From: CAYRVX01 sp964642165
GTDB taxonomy: Bacteria > Planctomycetota > Phycisphaerae > SM23-33
Reading direction: 5' to 3'
Length of the DNA: 30,706 bases
Assembly: GCA_964642165.1 (NCBI GenBank)
Contig: CAZXOC010000059.1
Span: 1-30,706 of the forward strand
Both the position numbers and the translations under genes were made by a program. Every line of letters starts with the position of its first letter. Positions within the stretch are counted from its first letter, which is position 1. A model generated the notes under the pieces. That model saw only the letters and a program-made list of their open reading frames with translations. It ran no database searches and had not been told where the DNA came from. Of the stretch, positions 1 to 7,078 are shown piece after piece.

Positions 1-3
1 GAA

Positions 4-22
4 CACAACTCGGAGAGTTGTG
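4..22 (-). terminator. Candidate terminator hairpin after the phosphohexomutase gene
   Basis: A perfect 7-bp inverted repeat (4-10 with 16-22, loop CGGAG) lies 29 nt past the phosphohexomutase stop codon on the minus strand. On that strand the hairpin is followed by TTC before the window ends, so a U-tract cannot be judged. The AT-rich stem stands out in this GC-rich DNA. It could also be part of an unrelated element beyond the edge. Confidence 0.4.
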
Positions 23-51
23 CCACCCAAAGAATCGACCTTGACGGAACA

Positions 52-2319
52 CTAGCTTCGCGGGGCCTTGAGCAGCTTGCGAATGCCGTCCATGATCCGC
101 TTGCCCTTGGCGCGGAGGCGGCGCTTCCGGGCGAGCAGGTTCCGCGCCGTGGGGGTGGCGTGGAGCTGCACGTGGAAGCGGAGGCTGTTGCCCGTGCCCG
201 AGGGGCGGACGGTCAGGTGGTCCAGGCGCTCGTCGTCGAAGAAGAACCGCACGCCCTCGTCGGGGAACTCGAAGTCGTACGTCGGCGGGTAGAGCACGTC
301 GTACTTGCCGGTGCGGTAGATGACGGCGTCGGTGACGCGGGCGCCGCCGATGGCCAGGTCGCCGCTGCGGGCGAGCTGGAAGTAGCCCAGCGCGCGGCGG
401 AGGATGCCCTTCTTGCGGCGGTCGCCCTCGATGCCGGGGTACTCGCCGTCCAGCGGGTCGGGCTCGTAGAGGTTCACGAAGAGCCCGACGTCCGGGTCGA
501 GGCAGATGTGCTGATCCAGCAGGCCCAGCAGCGTCGTGCCCTGCTCCTTGGCGTAGGCGGCGACCTCGGCGACCAGCATCGCCGCGAACGTCCCGTCCTT
601 GTCGCGGACGTGCCCGCCGGCGCCCATGGAACGCCCGTCCGGCGGCGGGCCGCCCAGGATCGAGAAGCCGTTGCTCTGCTCCATCGCGGCGATGTTGATG
701 CTCCGCCGGCCGGGCGCCATGCCCTCGCACGTGCAGACGACGGGGTGGCACAGATCGGTGTACCTCTTCCCGTCGCGGCCGTCCTCCAGGGCCAGGAATT
801 GCCGCGCCTTGCCGTCCCAGACGTCGCGCGTGGCGGCGGCGAGGTTGGCAAAGCCCACCCACGTCTTGACCACGCCGATGCCGACCTTGCGGCACAGGCG
901 AACCGTCGTGTCGGCCGTGGTGTGCGACAGGACGATGAAGCGCTTCTCGGCGTCGAGGACGCGGCCGTGCTTCTCCGTCTCCTTCAGGAAGCGGTACCAC
1001 AGCACGAGCGCCCAGGCGTCGTCGGCGGGCAGCAGCACGTGGTCCTTCCCGCCGTAGAGGTCGCGCTGGTCGGGGGCGACCTTGACGACGACGCCGCAGC
1101 GGTCGGCGTCGGGGTCGGTGCCGATGAGGATGTCGACGTCCTTGAACCGGCGGGGGTACTGCTTCTTGAACTCGCGGACGGCGATCTCCGCGGCGCGCGG
1201 GTCGCCGGGGTCGGGCTGCTGCTCGTGCCCGGGGTCGCTGCGGAAGCACGGGAACATGCCGTCCAGGCCGTGGAGGCGCTGGATCTTCCGGATGCCGCGG
1301 AAGCCCACGGCCTTCAGCAGGTTGGGCACGACGACGCGCCCGGCGCCGTGGAAGGCGCAGAAGGCGATGTTCAGCGGGTCGCCGGCCGCCCGCTGCCGCG
1401 CCGCCAGGTCGTCGGTCAGCAGGAAGCCGCGCATGTGGTCCTGGTGGCGCCGGTGCATGTCGATCAGCCGGTGCTTGCGAGCGTAGCGGGCGTAGCTGCC
1501 GACGGGCCTGGCGCCGCCGAGCAGGACGAGCTTCGAGGCCGGGGCGTCGTCGAAGTCCGTCAGCCGGATCTGCTCGAACCGCGCCGTGCGGATGTACTGG
1601 TCGTACATCGCGCGGCGCTCCTCGGGGTCGAACTGCGACCCGTTCGCGCACGAGAGCTTGTAGCCGTTGTAGCGGTAGTCGTTGTGGCTGGCGGAGATGA
1701 GGATGCCGATGTCGGCCTGGACGCTGGGGATGGCGAAGGTCACCTCGGGGTACGGGCAGGGCTCGTCGAAGAGGCACACCTCGTAGCCGTAGGCGAGGAA
1801 CAGCCGGGCGACCAGGGCGGCGAAGTCTTGGCCGCGGATGCGGCTGTCGTAGCCGATGACGACGCGCCGGAACTTTCGGCCCTTGTCCTTGCCGAACCGC
1901 GCCACGCCGACGGAGGTCCGCAGCAGGACGAGGTCGTTGAACGTGTTGGGGCCCTTGAGGATCGGCGCGTGGATGCCCTCGCGCTTGAGGCGCAGGATGG
2001 ACGGCTTGTCGAACGCCATCATGCCGCGGATGCCGCCCGTGCCGAAACGCACCCACTGGCGGAAGGCGTTGACGAGGTCCTTCCAGCGCTTCGCGCGGAT
2101 CGTGGCCAGGATGCCCTTCTTCAGGTTCGGGAGGATCTCATCGAGGTAGTCGTTCGTCAGCCACTGCTGGAGGTTGCCGAAGGCCTGGTCTCTCGCGGCC
2201 TGGTAGGACTGCGGATCGATCTTCCCGGCCGCCAGGGCGGAGTCCAGGTACCCGGCGATCCCCGCCTCGGCAACCTGGAGCGCGTCGGCGATGGGGTCGT
2301 GGGAGCTCGCTCGTTTCAT
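52..2319 (-). CDS. Long alpha-D-phosphohexomutase (phosphoglucomutase/phosphomannomutase family)
   Basis: A cytoplasmic enzyme of 755 residues expected to interconvert hexose 1- and 6-phosphates through a phosphoserine. All four family loops are visible: catalytic loop SASHN with Ser211, metal loop DPDADR at 402-407, substrate loop EQSNGF at 547-552 followed by VRDKDG, and phosphate loop RPSGTG at 705-710. GTGGIRG near residue 93 is the usual N-terminal motif. The KDG-containing segment after the substrate loop resembles the PGM2-like branch, so glucose is a more likely substrate than mannose, but that is inference. Family members usually have 450-610 residues; the excess lies mainly in a helical N-terminal extension of about 90 residues and an insertion near 270-315. 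The start is chosen because GGAGAAG lies just upstream and the domain begins soon after. The open frame continues upstream but only as antisense of the next gene. Confidence 0.92.
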   Translation of the reverse strand: MKRASSHDPIADALQVAEAGIAGYLDSALAAGKIDPQSYQAARDQAFGNLQQWLTNDYLDEILPNLKKGILATIRAKRWKDLVNAFRQWVRFGTGGIRGMMAFDKPSILRLKREGIHAPILKGPNTFNDLVLLRTSVGVARFGKDKGRKFRRVVIGYDSRIRGQDFAALVARLFLAYGYEVCLFDEPCPYPEVTFAIPSVQADIGILISASHNDYRYNGYKLSCANGSQFDPEERRAMYDQYIRTARFEQIRLTDFDDAPASKLVLLGGARPVGSYARYARKHRLIDMHRRHQDHMRGFLLTDDLAARQRAAGDPLNIAFCAFHGAGRVVVPNLLKAVGFRGIRKIQRLHGLDGMFPCFRSDPGHEQQPDPGDPRAAEIAVREFKKQYPRRFKDVDILIGTDPDADRCGVVVKVAPDQRDLYGGKDHVLLPADDAWALVLWYRFLKETEKHGRVLDAEKRFIVLSHTTADTTVRLCRKVGIGVVKTWVGFANLAAATRDVWDGKARQFLALEDGRDGKRYTDLCHPVVCTCEGMAPGRRSINIAAMEQSNGFSILGGPPPDGRSMGAGGHVRDKDGTFAAMLVAEVAAYAKEQGTTLLGLLDQHICLDPDVGLFVNLYEPDPLDGEYPGIEGDRRKKGILRRALGYFQLARSGDLAIGGARVTDAVIYRTGKYDVLYPPTYDFEFPDEGVRFFFDDERLDHLTVRPSGTGNSLRFHVQLHATPTARNLLARKRRLRAKGKRIMDGIRKLLKAPRS

Positions 2320-2412
2320 TCGTACTTCTCCATATCTCCATACTCTCTGGATGCCTTCGCCGCGGGCGGCGCGTCCGTGGCGGCCCGTCGGCGGCCGGCG
2401 TCGCACGGTGCG

Positions 2413-2442
2413 TTTGTACCGGATTGCCCGGTCGGGGGGCAA
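2413..2442 (-). promoter_or_regulatory. Candidate promoter for the phosphohexomutase gene
   Basis: On the minus strand TTGCCC (2437-2442) and TACAAA (2413-2418) are separated by 18 nt, each matching four of six sigma-70 consensus bases. They lie in the 137-bp gap between the end of the secreted CBM9 gene and the phosphohexomutase start, leaving a leader of roughly 85 nt. With such short motifs this could be chance. Confidence 0.25.
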
Positions 2443-2456
2443 GCGGCGCGCCCGGC

Positions 2457-5400
2457 TCAGGGCAGGGCCACGCGGTTGTTGCCTTCGTAGATTTCGGCGA
2501 TTTCGCCGCCGGAGTCGAGGACGACGGCCCAACCTTTCGCCCCGGCCGGCGGGGCGGGCAGCGTGAAGGCGACCCGCCGGGGCTTCAGGTCCAGCGGCGC
2601 CGCCAGCGGGCCGAGCGTCACGCGCCGGCGGACCTTGCCCGCCGCGTCCACCAGCGCCGCGTCGAAGGACGCCACGTCCTTCGAGCCGATGTTGTGCGCC
2701 ACGGCGCGGACGACGACGCCCTCCACGCGCACCTCCCCCGGCGACAGCGCCAGGTCCGCGCGCAGCCGCTCGTCGTCGAGCCGCTCGACCTGCCGCAACT
2801 CCACCACGGTGACCCGCCCGGGCGGCAGGACGAGCGGCACGGGCGAGGCGCGGAGCAGCTCGAGCTCCGCCGCGGCCGCCGGCTTGTCGATCTCGTCGTC
2901 GCCGTCGGCGTCCGGGCCGGTGCGAAGCCGGTATCGCCCGTGGTCGAGCGTCCAGACGCGCATGCGGCCGCGCACGGGCCTCTCCGCGAAGCTGTAGACC
3001 AGCACCTTCAGCGCGTCGCGCCGGGCCCGCAGGACCAGCGCGGCGTAGTCCGTGCCGTATCCCTCCCAGCTCACGGCGTGGGTGTGGTTGTACTTGTTCC
3101 GCGCGGCGTAGCCGCCGGTGTAGGCGATGGCGGCGTTGCGGATGGCGTACAGGAACACGCGGTCGGTGTAGGGCTCGGTGGTGGTGTACATGGCCCGGAA
3201 GCGCTGGAGCTCGGCGACGTCGCCCTTCAGTGCCTCGACGAGCGGGCGCTTGTCGCCGGTGACGAGCGTCTCGGCGGCGCCCTCGCCCTTCACGAGCGAG
3301 CGCAGCTTCCCGTCGTCCAGGAAGCCCAGCCCGTGGCGGTGGATCAGCTCGGGCAGGATGAGGTTCGGCGAGGTGTTTCGGCTGCCGCGGCGGAAGGCCT
3401 CGAAGAACGGCCCGAGGTACCTCGCGTCGTCCGTGATCCCGTAGAGGAACAGGAACGCCGTGCCGAGCCCGCCGTAGCCGCCGTAGAGCGGCCGGTGCGT
3501 CGTCGCCGTGACGCGCTCGGTAGCCACCTCGACGCTCGTGGCATATTTGCCCGGGGCCATGTGTTCGAGCCACCCGTCCGCCCACTGGCTCAGGTGTTTC
3601 AGGGCGCGCGGGTTGGCGTTGTACCACGCGACCTCGAAGGCCGGGTGCCACATGAGCGGATGGGCGTGGCCGTCGACGCCGGTCTTGCGGTCCATCTTGA
3701 GGTCGGCGGCGCCGCACTGCTGGCTCTTGAAGTGGCGGTGGCCCCTGGGCGTGACGACGGTGAGCGCCTCGGTCGAGCGGGCGGCGACGAGGCAGCGCTC
3801 GAGGCAGACGGGGTCGCCGTAGTTCCACCACGCCAGCAGGGCCTCGTGGTTGACGCCCTCCTCGTAGGCGTGCAGCGGGTCCATGGTTCGGCGGTTGAGG
3901 CCGGCGGTGAGGTGCTCGCGCTCGGCCAGCTCCATGAGTCGCGCGGCGGCGTCCTTGAGCTTCGCGGCCACGCCGCCCGTCTCGAGCATCACGAAGTCGG
4001 CGTAGTTCTGGTACATGTCGGTGTCGTCGCCGACCATGCCGCCGAACTCGCCGGTCGGCACGCTGCGGTGCTCGAGCCACCACTGCGGGACGTCGCGGGC
4101 CGTCCGCCAGGCCTGGCGCGCGACGACCGCCCACTCCGGCGCGCCCGGCACCTTGTCGATCCGCGGCTCGAAGGCGGGCATCGTCGCCCGCCGCGGGCGG
4201 TAGCGGCGCCAGATCCACTCGTCGTACTGCCGCACGAGGTCGTCGTCGGGCCCGAGCCGCTTGCACTGGGCCAGCGTGGCGATCAGCTCCTTGAGCTGGG
4301 GGCCCCAGCGCGGGTCGGCCAGCGACTTGTCCTTGCGACCCTCGTCGTACCAGCCGTTCCAGGGGCGGGCCTCGCTGAGGCTGACGAAGTACGTCTTCAG
4401 CAGCAGCTTGCGATAGGCCAGGGCCTCGGGCAGCGCCCGCTCGCGGGGCACGACGTACAGCTCGACGGCCGTCGCCTCGAGCCTGGCGTCCGCGCCGAGC
4501 GTGACGCTCAGCCACAGGGCGGTTCCCTTCGGCACGACCTGGTCGGGGAAGTCCATGACGACGCGGCAGCGCCCGGGCGCACTCAGCACGACGTCGGCGC
4601 CGAAGAGCTGGCTCTTGGGGTTCAGCGGGTCCTGGACGGCCAGCGTGATCGGCACGGGCGTCGGCGCGTCGGCGACGACGAAGTCCATGCCGATCGCCGC
4701 CAGGGGCGTCTCCCGCGCGAGCGGCTCGGTGAGCAGGTGCAGCGTTTTCCCCTTCCGGGCGCGGGTGTCCGGGCCCCTGCCCGGCATCGGCGCGATCCGC
4801 AGGGTCGCCCGGCCGGCGGCGTCGAAGCGCCGCTTCAGCCACGCCTCGATGCGCCCGGGCTCGCACGGGCCGGCCACGCCCAGGCGCTCGGGCTTGGGCA
4901 GGCCCGCGGCGCCGGGGCTGACGCGGAAGAAGGACACGTCGGCCAGCCGCCCGTCGGTCAGGTCGAAGAAGCTCACGCGGCGGGCGCGGACGGGCTCGGC
5001 GAACCACGCCCGCGAGCGCCGCGTCAGGCCGGGCAGCTCGGCCAGGAGCGTCCCGCCGGTCGGCTCGTCGTAGCGCGGGCAGTCGCGGTACATTCTCACG
5101 CGCGCCCCGCCGCGGATCAGGACGGCGTGGAAGCCGGCGTCGTCGGCCGGCGTGACGTGCAGGCCGTCGCTGCGGCGGTAGGCGTACCAGACGCCGGCGC
5201 CCGCGCCGCGCTGGCCGTACTCCCACACGCCGCCGCTCCAGTCGCCGCTGCGCGTCGTGCCGTCCACCGGCGTGCCGAGGAAGCCCTTCAGCGCCCGGCA
5301 GTCGGCCACCGGGAGCTTGCGGATAACGGTCGGCTTCGCCGCGCCGGCCGGCACGGGGATCGCCGGGCCGAAGACCTCGAACGACGCCTCCCGCACGACG

Positions 5401-6482
5401 CGGAGGTCCGCCACGTAGGCGTCCCCCGCCCCGCCGCTCTCGGTGTTGCCGATCAGGATCAGCGCCCGGCCCGTCGGCCCGGTGGGGAACGGCACGCGCA
5501 CGGCGCGATACTCGCCGCTGGGCCTCACGTTCGCCGTGTACGGCACGCTCGCCGCCCCGGCGCGGGGCGCGGTGCGCGCGCGGAGGTAGATCCCGGCTGC
5601 GCCCTTCACCCGCGCCTCCACGCGATACCGCGCGTCGGGCCGCAGCCGCAGCGACTGGTTCGCCACGGTATACCGCCCGGGCGCGCGGAAGCGGATGACC
5701 CGCCGCGGGCCCTGGGCGATCGACTCGAACAGCCCGGCGTCGCCCTTGTGGAACGACCAGGACGCCACCTTGCCCCCCTGCCGGCGGGACATGTCGGCGT
5801 TGGCCAGCAGGTTGGCCCGCTCGAAGTAGACGCACGCGAAGCCCTCCGTGCCGGCGTAGGGCGAGCCCGCGGGCCAGGTCGAAAGCACCGGCGACGCGCC
5901 CGTGTGGTCCTCGCGCCCGAGCTTGAGCTGGATCATGTCGCCGGGCTTCGGCGCGGCCATCTCCAGATCGGTGAAGGGGATTCGCATCTCGACGACCCAG
6001 CGCTTCGCCTCGACGCGGGCGGCCGGGCGCCACGTCGGCTTCCAGGCGGCCGCGTCGCGGCGCTGCCGGCGCCGGACGCTCTGCCGCGTGCCGAGCGTGT
6101 TGACGATGAACTGGTCGCACTCCAGCGCGGCGTCGGTGCTGCGGACCCACACCTCCACGCAGTCGTCCTTCCAGACGTCGTCGTTCTCGACGGTGGCCCG
6201 GGCGCGGATCCGCTTGGGCTCCGGCTCGGCGCAGACGAAGGCGACGTAGAGCGCCCGGCTGTCGAAGCAGAGCCGCACGTCGACGGGCTTCGCCGGCGGC
6301 TGCTTCGAGCTCGGCCGCGTGAAGTCCGCCAGCCGGAGGGCCTTCGTCCACGCGGCATCGTCGAGCCGGCCGTCGATCTCCGGCGGTTCCGCCGCGCGCG
6401 GGCAGAGAAGCTCCGCCGCGGGGCACGCCGCGCAGAGCAGGCCGGCCAGCACGGCGGCCACCAGGTTGGGGGTGCGCGTCAT
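2457..6482 (-). CDS. Giant secreted protein: CBM9-like domain, helical core, CARDB-like tail
   Basis: A 1341-residue exported protein. Residues 1-23 form a signal peptide. Residues 30-222 resemble the CBM9/DOMON sugar-binding fold: the PEIDGRLDDAAW opening, the DDCVEVWV strand, and the EMRIPF strand. Residues 223-365 look like a second carbohydrate-binding beta sandwich opening LLANADMSR, and 380-525 seem to be more beta structure. Residues about 690-1190 are rich in Trp, Tyr, His and helices (GDDTDMYQNY, GVNHEALLAWWNYGD, WEGYG) and could be an alpha/alpha-toroid of the kind found in polysaccharide lyases and glycosidases, but I cannot name a family or its catalytic residues. Residues 1235-1341 end in EIYEGNNRVAL, typical of a CARDB-like immunoglobulin-fold domain. 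The start has AAAGGAA six bases upstream. It probably binds and perhaps degrades a polysaccharide in the periplasm or outside the cell. Confidence 0.85.
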   Translation of the reverse strand: MTRTPNLVAAVLAGLLCAACPAAELLCPRAAEPPEIDGRLDDAAWTKALRLADFTRPSSKQPPAKPVDVRLCFDSRALYVAFVCAEPEPKRIRARATVENDDVWKDDCVEVWVRSTDAALECDQFIVNTLGTRQSVRRRQRRDAAAWKPTWRPAARVEAKRWVVEMRIPFTDLEMAAPKPGDMIQLKLGREDHTGASPVLSTWPAGSPYAGTEGFACVYFERANLLANADMSRRQGGKVASWSFHKGDAGLFESIAQGPRRVIRFRAPGRYTVANQSLRLRPDARYRVEARVKGAAGIYLRARTAPRAGAASVPYTANVRPSGEYRAVRVPFPTGPTGRALILIGNTESGGAGDAYVADLRVVREASFEVFGPAIPVPAGAAKPTVIRKLPVADCRALKGFLGTPVDGTTRSGDWSGGVWEYGQRGAGAGVWYAYRRSDGLHVTPADDAGFHAVLIRGGARVRMYRDCPRYDEPTGGTLLAELPGLTRRSRAWFAEPVRARRVSFFDLTDGRLADVSFFRVSPGAAGLPKPERLGVAGPCEPGRIEAWLKRRFDAAGRATLRIAPMPGRGPDTRARKGKTLHLLTEPLARETPLAAIGMDFVVADAPTPVPITLAVQDPLNPKSQLFGADVVLSAPGRCRVVMDFPDQVVPKGTALWLSVTLGADARLEATAVELYVVPRERALPEALAYRKLLLKTYFVSLSEARPWNGWYDEGRKDKSLADPRWGPQLKELIATLAQCKRLGPDDDLVRQYDEWIWRRYRPRRATMPAFEPRIDKVPGAPEWAVVARQAWRTARDVPQWWLEHRSVPTGEFGGMVGDDTDMYQNYADFVMLETGGVAAKLKDAAARLMELAEREHLTAGLNRRTMDPLHAYEEGVNHEALLAWWNYGDPVCLERCLVAARSTEALTVVTPRGHRHFKSQQCGAADLKMDRKTGVDGHAHPLMWHPAFEVAWYNANPRALKHLSQWADGWLEHMAPGKYATSVEVATERVTATTHRPLYGGYGGLGTAFLFLYGITDDARYLGPFFEAFRRGSRNTSPNLILPELIHRHGLGFLDDGKLRSLVKGEGAAETLVTGDKRPLVEALKGDVAELQRFRAMYTTTEPYTDRVFLYAIRNAAIAYTGGYAARNKYNHTHAVSWEGYGTDYAALVLRARRDALKVLVYSFAERPVRGRMRVWTLDHGRYRLRTGPDADGDDEIDKPAAAAELELLRASPVPLVLPPGRVTVVELRQVERLDDERLRADLALSPGEVRVEGVVVRAVAHNIGSKDVASFDAALVDAAGKVRRRVTLGPLAAPLDLKPRRVAFTLPAPPAGAKGWAVVLDSGGEIAEIYEGNNRVALP

Positions 6483-6691
6483 CTTGCGTTCCTTTCGCGA
6501 GGCGACGAAGGACTCGGGCCGGGAGATGCAGTCGGCCGCCGTTCACCCTATCGTCCGAGCGGGCGGAAAGCGACGGGTCGCTGCCGTCGGCGGGCTCGCG
6601 ACGGCAAGGCTGCGAGCGGGCGGCCCCGCCGCCACAATGCGGCCGGAGCCGAGCCGGCGCCCGCCGTCGGCGAAGAGGGAAAGGACACCTC

Positions 6692-6871
6692 ATGGCGCGA
6701 AGCTGCCTGGCGGGCGCGTGCCTTCTGGCGTCTCTCCTGTGGGCCCCGCCTGGGACGCTGGCGCGGTGGATCGACGTGCCGTACGCGAGGCTCGGCGACC
6801 TGTGCCACCCGCACAAGCTCGCCGAGACGATCAAGGCCCATCGCGGCGTGACGTACGAGGAGGCCCGGTGA
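6692..6871 (+). CDS. Small exported peptide of unknown function (59 residues)
   Basis: I do not recognise this protein. It begins with a clear signal peptide, MARSCLAGACLLASLLW, with likely cleavage after PGTLA near residue 24. This leaves a mature peptide of about 35 residues with one cysteine, two histidines and an acidic end (YEEAR). AGGGAAAGGA sits 6-15 nt upstream of the ATG as a strong ribosome binding site, and nearly every codon ends in G or C, as in the neighbouring real genes. It is divergent from the CBM9 gene, whose start lies 209 bp away. It could be a genuine small secreted protein or the surviving 5' end of a larger gene lost downstream; the next 207 bp on this strand show no continuation in any frame that I can identify. 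Confidence 0.5.
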   Translation: MARSCLAGACLLASLLWAPPGTLARWIDVPYARLGDLCHPHKLAETIKAHRGVTYEEAR

Positions 6872-6930
6872 GACGCCCCCTCGCGACGGGGCCGGCCGCG
6901 CGCTTGCACGGACGCCTCGGCGCCGCCGCG

Positions 6931-7068
6931 CTACCCTCCCGCGGGTCGCTTCGAGCGCCCCACGCCGGCGACGGCGGTCTTGCGAATCGCGTCGTGGTGC
7001 GGGGAGGAGGAGTAGAACGACTGCGTCGAGCTCAGCTCGCCCAGGCACAGCCGGAACAGGACGCGCCG
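6931..7068 (-). pseudogene. Possible orphan C-terminal gene fragment
   Basis: Directly after the stop of the PQQ fusion gene, a different minus-strand frame reads about 45 codons to a TAG. It includes RRVLFRLCLGELSSTQSFYS, a stretch that reads like ordinary protein, and almost all third positions are G or C. No start codon or ribosome binding site of its own is apparent, and the frame upstream runs into the PQQ gene. It may be the remnant of a deleted gene's 3' end, or chance in GC-rich DNA. I do not recognise the family. Confidence 0.25.
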
Positions 7069-7078
7069 CGCGGGCCGG

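Noticed and set aside
2424..6851. A very long open plus-strand frame opposite the CBM9 gene
   Set aside because: Its product is an Ala/Arg/Gly/Val-rich string with no domain, as expected antisense to a GC-rich gene; the minus-strand reading has a signal peptide and recognisable domains.
2320..6909. Upstream continuation of the phosphohexomutase frame to more than 2200 residues
   Set aside because: The extension is out-of-frame reading of the CBM9 gene, and the start at 2319 has its own ribosome site.
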